This document shows, one piece after another, positions 54,589 through 63,299 of a stretch of 64,000 bases of DNA. Both the position numbers and the translations under genes were made by a program. This DNA is from Anaerolineae bacterium (GTDB lineage Bacteria > Chloroflexota > Anaerolineae > 4572-78 > J111), in assembly GCA_023151115.1 (NCBI GenBank), contig JAKLJP010000001.1:1-64000 (forward strand), written 5' to 3'. The notes beneath the pieces were generated by a model. That model ran no database searches. It was not told the DNA's origin and saw only the letters and a program-made list of their open reading frames with translations. The first letter of the stretch is position 1; each line of letters starts with the position of its first letter.

Positions 54589-54645
54589 TTTTTCATAGTT
54601 TTGATCACTGCTTCTATGCGTTTTTCATTGGCTGGGTGATACAAT
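54589..54645 (+). promoter_or_regulatory. Pho-box-like element, copy C, cut off from its gene by an IS
   Basis: TTTTTCAT at 54589-54596, a degenerate site at 54600-54607, TTCTAT at 54612-54617 and TTTTTCAT at 54621-54628; TACAAT (-10) at 54640-54645, again 11 nt after the last half-site. It is one helical turn shorter between the half-site pairs than A, B and D. The IS inserted at 54766 separates it from the PRC/BON gene at 56688. Confidence 0.65.
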
Positions 54646-54765
54646 GGGATTGGTTAGAACCTATTCAACAGATGTTCAGATAATATTTTTGCGCGCAAGC
54701 GAGGGTGCACCTCTATGGTCGCCCCACCAGGGTAAGTACTACAAATAAACCTATTTCGAAGTAAG

Positions 54766-56662
54766 GAGCTTTCTCGGAAAGTAGATGAGAAATAGCAGAG
54801 AGAGAACAGGTTAAAGCAATTCAAGACGAGGTGAGAAGCGTTAGGCATTTTTTAGGCAGGAATCAAGCGAGGAAGTCAACGTCAGGGAAGATCAAAACAG
54901 GCGCTGGACTTTAACAACACAAGAGTGCATGACCGGCGTGGGCAAGCCACTGGGTAGTGGGATGGAAAGTAAGGGGTGAGGCGACCGGATGAGGATCAGT
55001 CGAGCCGGTTGGCGGCGTGGGTTAGCCAGGCATCAATGTGCTGAGCCATGGCCGCCAGAATGACCCGGAAGAACCAACGGTCTCGGCCAGCGGTCTTGGT
55101 CTGGAGCAAGTGAAAATCGTACTTTTTACGTTTGACCGAGCGTTCAGCACAGGAGCGGGCATCGCGGTGACATTGCCAGAGATCGCTGTCTCTGGAGATC
55201 AGGGTATGGAGGCGGTAGTTGTCCTGGGGATAGGTATAGATGACCCGACCGTAGGTTGAGCCGGAACAGCCGTTAGCGAAGAAGGGACAGGTGGTCAACT
55301 CCGGGATCTTTTTAGCCGCAGCCAGGGGACAACGCCACTTAATGCGGAGCCGGTCCGGGCAGAAACCCCACAGGGTCATGGGTCGGTCGGCCTGACAGAT
55401 GGGGATACCAGCTTCAAGCCGTAAGGGGCCGGTATAGTGCAGGTTGCCCTGGTTACGTTCATTGAGCGGGATGACCAGAGCGGTCTGCCAACGTTGGGTA
55501 GCCAGACGATACAAGCCGAGGGCATCATGAGCCGCGTCAAGGGAAGCCGTGTCGAGGGATAAGCCGCAGGTTTCCTGAGCGCGATAAAGACTGACCAGTG
55601 CTGGAACGCTATCGTGGCGGTTACAATCAACCATTGACAGGAGCAGGGGCAACTGGCAGGTATGCTTGAGGCTATAGGCGGTTAATTCGTACAAGCTATG
55701 GCCATAAAGCCAGCATTCACGATAGCTGTCCCAGCCCCAGCGGGCTAAGGGGTCACGATAGGCGCGATAACAGTGGCAATGGTCTGGGGCTTTCTTGCCC
55801 TGGTTGTCACAGTCGCACAACTTCTTGCCCCGGGAATTGGCCCAGGTGGGTAGCTTACTGCCATCGCCAGCGACGTGGAGGTGGTTCAGGTCAATCAAGT
55901 TCAACTCAACGGAGTGAGCCACAAAGCAACTGAAAAAGATGGTTTGCAAGCTCCGCTCCCAAGGAGGCAAAGCCGAGAAATCAGCGAAGCCTTCTAGCAC
56001 CGCTGCCAGTGGGGTCGGCTGATAAGTCCGGCTCAGGATCCGGTCAGCTAAGCGGTTGATGATGTTCTGATGGGGACGCACGTCATTCTTATCTTTGTGT
56101 TGGGCACTCTTGTCTCGCTGCTCTCGGCGGTAATGGGGCGCTTGTTTCCTCGTCCGCGGTTGCCGCGGCCGGTGGAGCAGCCGGTCTTGGAAATCGTAGA
56201 AAGTGCCGACCCCAGGAACATCGGTCGGATCAAAGCCACTGATGAGGGCATAAAACGGCTCGTCGCGCATGAGCCCGACCCAGTCATCGAAACTGGTCTG
56301 GCCGCACAACATCATGGCCAGGCAAGAACGCAGCATACAAACCGGGTTGCGCGCCGGACGTCCTTGATCGGCACACAACAAGCCGATCAAGAGGGGATAG
56401 GCTAAATCTAAATTCGTCTGCTTTAACTTAAGCCAGACTTGATAATGGCGGTGGTCGGTTCGTAGCCCCCCGTACTGACCCGCCTTATGACCAACGAAGC
56501 GCAGATAGTGCTTGTGCGAAAAAAGGGAGGAATCATCATCGCTCTCCTGTTTGCAATACTTGCGCTTACGATACCACAAGTGGGGGTGAATTGTTAAAAC
56601 GGGACGGTCTCAAGCCACTTTTCTCTCTTGAAATTCGGCTCTGAGACTTTCCGAGAAAGTTC
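54766..56662. mobile_element. Complete 1,897-bp insertion sequence
   Basis: Terminal inverted repeats GARCTTTCTCGGAAAGT (54766-54782 and, inverted, 56646-56662; 16 of 17 match) and a 5-bp target duplication GTAAG (54761-54765 and 56663-56667). One transposase gene on the minus strand. The bases 54783-54995 at its left end hold no gene. Confidence 0.88.
54996..56579 (-). CDS. IS1182/IS5-like DDE transposase
   Basis: 527 residues from a TTG. N-terminal region with RNPVCMLRSCLAMMLCGQTS and FDDWVGLMRD matches DUF772-type transposases. The DDE residues are probably Asp in HVAGDGSKLPT, Asp in ASLDAAHDALG and Glu in the C-terminal SCAERSVKRKKYDFHLLQTK. A Cys/His-rich insert (CDCDNQGKKAPDHCHCYRA) may bind zinc. 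The gene is intact, and target duplication and inverted repeats are nearly perfect, so the insertion is recent. Confidence 0.82.
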   Translation of the reverse strand: MWYRKRKYCKQESDDDSSLFSHKHYLRFVGHKAGQYGGLRTDHRHYQVWLKLKQTNLDLAYPLLIGLLCADQGRPARNPVCMLRSCLAMMLCGQTSFDDWVGLMRDEPFYALISGFDPTDVPGVGTFYDFQDRLLHRPRQPRTRKQAPHYRREQRDKSAQHKDKNDVRPHQNIINRLADRILSRTYQPTPLAAVLEGFADFSALPPWERSLQTIFFSCFVAHSVELNLIDLNHLHVAGDGSKLPTWANSRGKKLCDCDNQGKKAPDHCHCYRAYRDPLARWGWDSYRECWLYGHSLYELTAYSLKHTCQLPLLLSMVDCNRHDSVPALVSLYRAQETCGLSLDTASLDAAHDALGLYRLATQRWQTALVIPLNERNQGNLHYTGPLRLEAGIPICQADRPMTLWGFCPDRLRIKWRCPLAAAKKIPELTTCPFFANGCSGSTYGRVIYTYPQDNYRLHTLISRDSDLWQCHRDARSCAERSVKRKKYDFHLLQTKTAGRDRWFFRVILAAMAQHIDAWLTHAANRLD

Positions 56663-56687
56663 GTAAGGAATAAGGAGGTGACGTCTA

Positions 56688-58184
56688 ATGTCGATTCAGC
56701 GATGGGAAATCAAAATCGGTGCGCCTGTAGAGGCGAGGGACGGCCCAGTGGGACGTGTGCAGCAGGTCGTCCTCAATCTAGGAAACAAACGCGTTACGGC
56801 ACTGGTGGTTCGCCAGGGGATGCTGTTTGGGCAGAATATCGTCGTCCCCATCAAAGCGGTTGCAGAGGCCACCGATAAACTGATTCACCTGCATCTCTCC
56901 TCTGATCAACTCCAATCCCAACCCGTCCATTATCTACCTTTTATCACGGCTTCCAATGGATATGGGCCAGGCCAAGTCGTACTCTCCCTGCTGGGTCAGA
57001 GCCACGACGATACGCGGGCCGGTCAGGGTGTCTCAGGTGAACCGGGTGCGATTATCCGCGCCGGGCAACGTGTTGAGTGTCGGGACGGAGATGCCGGCAA
57101 AGTACATTGGGTCCTGCTTGATGGGCACACCGGGCGAGTGACGCACTTTGTCGTTCGTCAGGGTGTTCTGCGTCGCAGAGACATCATGGTGCCGGTCGAG
57201 TGGGTCAGTGAGTACCATGCCGACCATCTGAAACTGGCAGTAGACCGGGTTGCTCTCGACCCGTTGCCGGAATACCTACCGGATAAGGAAATCGAGAACA
57301 GAATTGCGCAGGCGTTATGGAAGGATGACCTCATCCGCCAGGGTGTGTTAGCCTACACCCCGATCGAGATTGTAGTTCAGAATGGGCTGGCGATCCTGAG
57401 AGGCCACGTCAATACCAGCTGGGAGCGCCAGCGAGTTGAGGACATCGTCCAGGAGGTGCGAGGAGTGCAGGGCCTTGAGAACCGCCTGGTGATTGACCGC
57501 GAGGTAGAAGTGGCAGTTGCCCAGGCCTTGGGCCGCGATCCTCGCACGCGGAATTACATCGTGAAAGTCAGTAGCCGGTTCGGACGCGTTTTTCTTCAGG
57601 GCAGAGTGCCAACCCTGGAGATCCAAACGGCCGCCGAGGAGGTCACCGCAACAGTGCCCCAGGTACGAAACGTTATAAACCGGTTCCGCATATCACGGAG
57701 ACCCGCAGCCAAGACTGCCTTGCAGATCGTGGAGCCAAGAATCGGCCAGGAGGTATACGCTGTAAATGACTCAATCGGTAAAGTTTACCAGGTGGTCATT
57801 AGCCCGCGTTCCCGCTGGGTGTCGGCGGTGATCGTGCGGGGGAAACTGCCCGACTTACAGCAGGCCAAACCCAGACAGTTGCTAGAGGCATGGCCTCAGC
57901 AGGAGCGCACTATTGTGATCCCGGCCGAGGGCGTGGATTTTGTAAGTACTGCCGTCTTCCTGACTCTGACCGTGCTGGAATGTGCGCAGCTACCTGATTT
58001 CAACCCCGCTAGTTTCGTGATGCCGGATGCTGCCTGGGAGCCGCCCTTTCCATATCATCGTGAGGAGGTGTTGCTGGACCTGAACTGTAGTAAAGAGCCG
58101 TATCTCGAAGTTCCTTGTAGTGACGTTGTTCTGGCCGAGCGCGATCAATCAGAGGCGCTCGTCGGCCAGCTGGCTTGTTTGTAA
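56688..58184 (+). CDS. PRC-barrel/BON multidomain protein
   Basis: 498 residues, AAGGAGGTG before the ATG. Two PRC-barrel units (about 1-65, IGAPVEARDGPVGRVQQVVL; 110-185, GQRVECRDGDAGKVHWVLLD), two BON domains (about 200-270, GLAILRGHVNTSWERQRVED; 275-340, GRVFLQGRVPTLEIQTAAEE) and a third PRC-like unit (350-420). No signal peptide or helix. PRC barrels and BON domains bind partner proteins and lipids; a stress or envelope role is usual. Its own promoter was probably Pho-box copy C, now 2 kb away behind the IS. Confidence 0.82.
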   Translation: MSIQRWEIKIGAPVEARDGPVGRVQQVVLNLGNKRVTALVVRQGMLFGQNIVVPIKAVAEATDKLIHLHLSSDQLQSQPVHYLPFITASNGYGPGQVVLSLLGQSHDDTRAGQGVSGEPGAIIRAGQRVECRDGDAGKVHWVLLDGHTGRVTHFVVRQGVLRRRDIMVPVEWVSEYHADHLKLAVDRVALDPLPEYLPDKEIENRIAQALWKDDLIRQGVLAYTPIEIVVQNGLAILRGHVNTSWERQRVEDIVQEVRGVQGLENRLVIDREVEVAVAQALGRDPRTRNYIVKVSSRFGRVFLQGRVPTLEIQTAAEEVTATVPQVRNVINRFRISRRPAAKTALQIVEPRIGQEVYAVNDSIGKVYQVVISPRSRWVSAVIVRGKLPDLQQAKPRQLLEAWPQQERTIVIPAEGVDFVSTAVFLTLTVLECAQLPDFNPASFVMPDAAWEPPFPYHREEVLLDLNCSKEPYLEVPCSDVVLAERDQSEALVGQLACL

Positions 58185-58283
58185 TGACCACCCTGCTGAC
58201 GCAGGCCATGAATGGTGCAGCCGTGGCAGCGGTTATGGCTCCTATTGCCATTCAAGCGGCTCACAGCAAAGGATAAATATATC

Positions 58284-59239
58284 ATGATGCACAACTTTAA
58301 AAATATTCTCATCGTTGTTGATAGTAAAACCAGGAGTCAAGTACTCCTGGAAAGAGGCGCGGCCTTGGCCCAGAGAAACCAGTCTTGCCTGACTGTTTGG
58401 ATGTCGTCACGGAGTTGCCCCGCACTGTATCCGCGTTAATCCTCTCGGAGTCACCGGAGGAACTACAGCAGCATATCATTGAGAAACGAAGTCAAGAGCT
58501 GGAACAGCTTATCACTCCCCTCCGACAGAAAGAAATTCAAGTTGAGGTCAAAGTGTTAAGTGGTACTCCCTTCCTGGAGATTATCCAAGAAGTGCTCCGT
58601 AATGGGTACGACTTAGTGATGATTATAGCCGAGGGACGGGGTGGATTGAAGGAGAGATTGTTTGGCAGAACCACGATCCACCTGCTGCGTAAGTGTCCTT
58701 GCCCGGTTTGGGTGATGAAACGAAACCAACCTAGCTCTTATCGGCGCATCCTGGCGGCAGTCGACCCCAGCCCTCCATTCGATGAGCAACGAAACGCGCT
58801 CAATAAGACAATTATGGATCTGGCGACTTCGCTGGCTCAGATAGAACAAAGTAAACTTCACATCGTCCATACCTGGATGGTTATTGGTGAGACCATGCTA
58901 AAGGCGAATACCGATATATCCGAAAATGAGATGTACCAGTTGATGCAAACAATTAAAAAAGAGCATGGGTATTGGCTGAAAGAACTGCTGCGGCAATATG
59001 ATTTAAACAAGCTAAAGTATCAGATACATCTCTTGAAAGGTGTAGCAGGGAAAGTGATCCCTAAACTGGTCCAGGCGAAAGGGGTTGAGCTAATTGTTAT
59101 GGGCACGGTCTGTCGCGCTGGTGTAGCCGGATTGATTATCGGCAACACCGCCGAAAATGTACTGGATCAAGTAGATTGTTCCGTGCTGACGGTGAAGCCG
59201 GAAGGGTTTGTTTCGCCGGTAAGCTTGGATGTAAAATGA
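58284..59239 (+). pseudogene. Tandem universal stress protein with a one-base frameshift
   Basis: From ATGATG at 58284 the first frame gives HNFKNILIVVDSKTRSQVLL and ERGAALAQRNQSCLTV, the usual opening of a UspE-like protein. At about 58398-58402 (a GTTT run) the homology passes to the next frame (LDVVTELPRTVSALILSESP) and runs to 59239. One missing T would restore a protein of about 317 residues with two Usp domains; the second ends in LIVMGTVCRAGVAGLIIGNT, a Usp nucleotide motif. It is either a recent mutation or a base error in the sequence. Confidence 0.75.
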
Positions 59240-59312
59240 CCGAATGATTTCTCGTCCAATGAATATGTCCACCGCCTGACTCTTTATTCAACTTGTTAAG
59301 GAACACAACGCT

Positions 59313-60760
59313 ATGACCTTTTTTGAGTATCTTCTTTTTGGCGCAGCAATTCTGCTTTTACTGAGCATTATCGCAAGTAAGGCATCCGGCCGATTGGGTG
59401 TCCCGGCTCTGGTATTTTTCCTGGTTATCGGCATGCTGGCTGGTTCAGAAGGCATAGGTGGGATTGAGTTTAGCGATGCTGCCACTGCCCAATCGTTAGG
59501 GGTAGTGGCGCTTATCTTTATCCTGTTTTCAGGGGGATTTGACACAGCATGGGCCAGTGTCCACCGTGTGCTTCCGCATGGCCTGGTTCTGGCAACGGTC
59601 GGAGTACTGCTTACGGCCCTGGCTGTGGGCGCATTTGTCATGGTTAGCCTTGGCTTTTCCTGGCGTGAAAGTTTGTTGTGTGGGGCTATTGTTTCATCCA
59701 CCGATGCTACCGCCGTATTTGCTGTTATGCGCTCACGCGGCGTTAGTTTGAAAGGGAGCTTAAAGCCGTTGCTTGAATTAGAATCAGGCAGTAACGACCC
59801 GATGGCCATCTTTTTGACCACAGCCATGATAGGGCTGCTGATCGATCCCGAGACATCTATGTGGGGATTGGTTCCCAGGTTCTTTATCCAAATGGTCGCC
59901 GGGGGTATAGCCGGGTATCTGCTTGGTCGGGGTATGGTCTATGTCATTAACAGGCTGCATTTGGAATATGATGGTCTTTATCCGGTCCTCTCCATGGCCC
60001 TGGTCTTGCTGATTTATGGGATAACTACCTTGATTGGCGGTAATGGTTTCCTGGCGGTATATCTGGCCGGCCTAGTCATGGGCAACACCAATGTGATTCA
60101 TCAGCGCAGCCTCATGCGCTTTCATGATGGTCTAGCCTGGCTGATGCAGATCGCGATGTTCTTAACTTTAGGACTATTAGTATTCCCTTCCCAACTATTT
60201 GCTGTGGCGGGGATTGGTTTACTTATCTCGGCGTTCTTGATGTTGATTGCCCGCCCGGTTGGTGTATATGTGTCGCTCCTGCCGTTTCGAGTGAACCTGC
60301 GCAATACCGCAATGATCGGTTGGGTCGGCTTGCGCGGGGCCATCCCGATCATTTTAGGTACCTTCCCTTTAACGGCCGGCGTGCCGCAAGCGGAGACAAT
60401 TTTAACCTGGTCTTCTTTGTTGTGCTAACCTCAGTCCTGGTACAGGGCAGTAGTATTCCCGTAGTCGCTCGTTGGTTGCGAGTGGCCGCGCCATTTCAGT
60501 TGAGACAGCGCCCCCCACTTGAGTTTGAGTCCACTAACGGCATTCGAGGTGAATTGGTCGAGATCGAACTACCAGCGGAATCAGCGGCGGCCGGGCGCCA
60601 AATTGTCGAACTGGGGCTGCCCAAAGGCGCTTTGCTTGTCTTAATTGGCCGTGACAACAGCTTCTTCGTGCCGAGTGGAAGCACGATACTTGCAGCGGGA
60701 GACACGCTCTATCTTCTGGCAGATCAGAAGGTGTTAGGGCAAGTGAAACAGATATTATAG
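59313..60760 (+). pseudogene. K+/H+ antiporter (CvrA/NhaP2 type) with a one-base frameshift
   Basis: The first frame (59313-60428) encodes some eleven helices of a CPA1 antiporter: [51 protein letters not shown] with the Asp of the ion site. Near 60397-60402 (an ATTTTAA run) homology jumps to the next frame ([20 protein letters not shown]), which goes on with the last helix and a C-terminal TrkA_C domain (ELVEIELPAESAAAGRQIVE, to 60760). Adding one T restores about 482 residues. The same kind of defect is in the gene before. Confidence 0.78.
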
Positions 60761-60867
60761 CCTGGCTCAATCAACTCGATTTTTTGGGGAGAGCTGATGT
60801 TGCCCGTCAGCCAGTTGGCCGGTATGAGGACTCTCCCCAATCTGACGCTCTTGCACTGGAGGTGTAG

Positions 60868-61109
60868 ATGGAAATAACCGGAGCTGTATTGTCTGATCTC
60901 GGGTTGTCATTGCCAGCGCCGTGGCTGCAAGGGTTGGGCGCGGGGCAGCAGGCTGGATCATTGCCCTGCTGCCCCTGGGACTGGCCATCTACTTCGCCAC
61001 CCTCCTCAACTCAATCGCCGCTGGACAGGTCTTAACCACCTCCTATCCCTGGATACCCAGCCTGGAGATTAACCTATCGTTTTATATAGATTTGTATTCT
61101 GGGATCTGA
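60868..61109 (+). pseudogene. N-terminal remnant of an MrpA-type antiporter subunit
   Basis: ATG at 60868 opens with LSDLGLSLPAPWLQGLG; from about 60915 the homology is in another frame: GWIIALLPLGLAIYFATLLN, SYPWIPSLEINLSFYIDLYS, which is the first helix region of MrpA/MnhA (NuoL-like). A TGA at 61107 ends it where the main channel should begin. Only some 80 of about 800 residues remain. Confidence 0.6.
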
Positions 61110-61145
61110 CCAGTTCAATTTATCTTTGATAAACGTTGAGAGGCT

Positions 61146-61397
61146 ATGGCGGAATTGGAGCAGAAGCCACAGCTAGATTCTCCTTACTGGCTACTACTGG
61201 AACCGCTCCTACAGTACATTACCCAGATTTCCAAGCATAGCCAGCCTAACGAAGTTATCACGATTGTCGTGCTCCACTTTGTGCCACATCATTGGTGGCA
61301 CAACCTGCTCCACACCCAAACCGCGATGCTGCTGCGCCTGGCGCTCTCGTTTAAACAGGGAATTGTGGTGACCGATGTATCGTATCAGGTGAAATAA
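61146..61397 (+). pseudogene. C-terminal remnant of an APC-type amino-acid permease
   Basis: 83 residues reading WLLLEPLLQYITQISKHSQP and VVLHFVPHHWWHNLLHTQTA, then VVTDVSYQVK. This is the cytoplasmic tail that follows the last helix in APC transporters, where a Usp-like fold sits. The membrane part is missing, so the frame cannot make a transporter. The ATG is incidental. Confidence 0.6.
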
Positions 61398-61447
61398 CCC
61401 TGAAAATCAGGGGTAAAGCCAGCGCCATTCTGGTCAAGCCATGTTTC

Positions 61448-61759
61448 CTACCCGACAGACGTCCAGGGTGGGGGATCGCTGGCGGGGAACGACTCCCAAG
61501 CTGCCACATCTACAATGTCTGCTGGATCAATCGTGCGGTCTGGCAATCCTTGATGGACCTGTTCGAAGTGGCTCCTGGGTTCGGCCTCAAGTTGGGCCTG
61601 TTCACCTTTGTCTAAGACGCGCTGCCCAGCCCAGCCACGATACACCAGGTAGCCGCCCCAGCAAATAAATGCAATCCCCTTTAAAGAAGGACGAGTCAGA
61701 CCGTAGAGGATAAGCGTCCCCCCACCTATGACAGCTAACCAACGCCTGATACTATTCAT
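61448..61759 (-). CDS. Small membrane protein with two helices and an FPASDPP tail
   Basis: 103 residues, GGAGG 9 nt before the ATG at 61759. A two-helix hairpin (RWLAVIGGGTLILYGLTRPS, LKGIAFICWGGYLVYRGWAG), as in DUF2892/YgaP-like proteins, then a soluble tail that ends in DVAAWESFPASDPPPWT. The ESFPASDPP motif recurs in many unrelated stress-linked proteins and may be a docking motif. Function unknown. Confidence 0.7.
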   Translation of the reverse strand: MNSIRRWLAVIGGGTLILYGLTRPSLKGIAFICWGGYLVYRGWAGQRVLDKGEQAQLEAEPRSHFEQVHQGLPDRTIDPADIVDVAAWESFPASDPPPWTSVG

Positions 61760-61830
61760 GATTGCGATCCTCCATACCTCTGAAAGAATATGTTGAGCCA
61801 GCTCTTTATGGGGTGATTAATAATCTTCTC

Positions 61831-62013
61831 TGTTCAGCCTGATGGCTGTCCCGTTGTAGGCCAGCAGCCATCGATTTGAAGTACTTATCCTTGAGTACAT
61901 TATACTCCCAACAGCCTTTTCCACTAAAGATGTTCCGGTTGTGCAAATCCTGGCCGGCGAGATGGGCGGCTTTGAGGTGGCCCATCAGGTGCGTGAATTC
62001 AGCGAGGAAACTG
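61831..62013 (+). pseudogene. Relic of a second GAF-kinase/regulator pair, collapsed by deletion
   Basis: Bases 61831-61956 match the end of the GAF domain of the kinase at 25352 (25755-25880), and 61950-62005 match the receiver of the regulator (26829-26884). They join at the 7-mer CTGGCCG (61950-61956), which occurs in both genes, so a deletion between two short repeats removed about 950 bp. Frameshifts in the first part confirm decay. Pho-box copy D follows, just as copy B follows the intact pair. Confidence 0.75.
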
Positions 62014-62082
62014 CTTCATAAAACCTGGCCCATTTAACCGTAAAGAAGCAGAGGCGAAAAGGCCGCGGTGATTTAGCTGTGG

Positions 62083-62150
62083 TTTTTCATGCTATTTTCA
62101 TGGTTTTGCGGTCTGATTCTATGCGTTTTTCATTGCTTATATGATACGAT
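62083..62150 (+). promoter_or_regulatory. Pho-box-like element, copy D
   Basis: Half-sites TTTTTCAT 62083-62090, ATTTTCAT 62094-62101, GATTCTAT 62115-62122 and TTTTTCAT 62126-62133 (steps 11, 21, 11 bp). TACGAT (-10) at 62145-62150, 11 nt after the last half-site. It drives the coiled-coil gene at 62197, about 40 nt from the expected start of RNA. Confidence 0.7.
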
Positions 62151-62196
62151 AAGGGTGTGGGAGGGCTTCAAACGATTGTAATAAAGGAGAACGGCG

Positions 62197-62655
62197 ATGA
62201 TAGTGAAGGAATCTTTTCAAGACAAAATCGAGACTGCCCTGAAGGTCTGGAGAGATAGAATTGAGCAGTTGAAAGCTCAGACTATTACAGCTCAACCCGA
62301 AGCTAAAGTCGCCTATCAAGAGCAATACAACAAGTTAGCTACCAGACAGGCCGAAGTGGCGCAAAAATTAGAGGCCTTGCAGCAGGCCAGCGGCGACCAA
62401 TGGGAAGACTTAAGAAGTGGCGTCGAAAAGGCCCTGATTGCCTTGGAGGAAAGTTTTGACCGAGTCAAGGAAAAAGTGGCTCAAGTCGGCTGGCTCGGCT
62501 GGGCCCAGGGGATGACGGAGAAACGGAAGTTTGATTCAGAGGGCTGGGCCGAAGGAATGGGACATAGGGTGGGTCATTCCGAAGGTTGGGTTGAAGGCAT
62601 GGGCTACCAGCCCGAGGATTCGGTCGGCTGGGCCGAAGGAATGAAGACGTCATAA
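62197..62655 (+). CDS. sll1863-like coiled-coil stress protein with four GWxxGM repeats
   Basis: 152 residues, AAAGGAG before the ATG. Residues 5-100 are a helical coiled coil (KIETALKVWRDRIEQLKAQT ... ATRQAEVAQKLEALQQASGD), matching the sll1863 type of stress protein. The last 55 residues contain GWAQGM, GWAEGM, GWVEGM and GWAEGM, spaced 16-19 residues. Such Trp/Gly/Met repeats could bind a partner, a membrane surface or a metal. It is controlled by Pho-box copy D. No signal peptide. Confidence 0.75.
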   Translation: MIVKESFQDKIETALKVWRDRIEQLKAQTITAQPEAKVAYQEQYNKLATRQAEVAQKLEALQQASGDQWEDLRSGVEKALIALEESFDRVKEKVAQVGWLGWAQGMTEKRKFDSEGWAEGMGHRVGHSEGWVEGMGYQPEDSVGWAEGMKTS

Positions 62656-62690
62656 TTGTTTAAAGGTTAGGCTAAACAGGTCAAAGAAAA

Positions 62691-63221
62691 ATGAAAAAGA
62701 CGCAATACCTTGTTGCCAGCTTAAACCCTATTGCCTCCCTAATCGCCATGTTGAATAATGACGATGGCTTGACCCGCTCCCACGCCCGTAAGGCTCTGGT
62801 GAAGATAGGAACCGCAGCCGTACCCTCCTTAATCCAAATCCTGACCGATCCCCAAGATCGTCTCCGCTGGGAGGCTGCCAAGGCTTTGAGCCAAATCGGT
62901 GATCCAACGGCGGCATTGGCGCTGGTGAAAGCTTTGGATGACGATAATTCCGGAGTTCGCTGGCTGGCAGCCGAAGGTTTAGTTACCGTGGGGCAGGCAG
63001 GGTTGGTTCCTTTGTTGGAAGCATTGAAGCAACATTCAGATTCGGTCCGGCTGCGGGAGGGTGCGCACCACGTGCTGCGCAGCCTGGCTAGAGAGGACTT
63101 GTATGCTTCAATCGTAACACCCGTCTTAGCCGTGTTGGAGGACATCGAGCCGGCAATTCAGTTACCCTTGGCGGCGCATGCTGCGCTAAGCCTGCTCGCG
63201 CCAGCCCTGGACTGGCATTGA
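62691..63221 (+). CDS. HEAT-repeat (PBS lyase-like) protein
   Basis: 176 residues in about five HEAT-type helix pairs: LNNDDGLTRSHARKALVKIG, LTDPQDRLRWEAAKALSQIG, LDDDNSGVRWLAAEGLVTVG and so on. HEAT solenoids are protein-binding scaffolds. The first residues (MKKTQYLVASLNPIASLIAM) are less regular. It is 35 bp behind the coiled-coil gene and likely in the same operon under box D. Confidence 0.85.
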   Translation: MKKTQYLVASLNPIASLIAMLNNDDGLTRSHARKALVKIGTAAVPSLIQILTDPQDRLRWEAAKALSQIGDPTAALALVKALDDDNSGVRWLAAEGLVTVGQAGLVPLLEALKQHSDSVRLREGAHHVLRSLAREDLYASIVTPVLAVLEDIEPAIQLPLAAHAALSLLAPALDWH

Positions 63222-63299
63222 ACCTCTTGAAAAAGGTGGACTCATGCATGGAAAGGGTGTTAGTCGGATAACGAAATTATCTCCCAATAGGATCATGGT

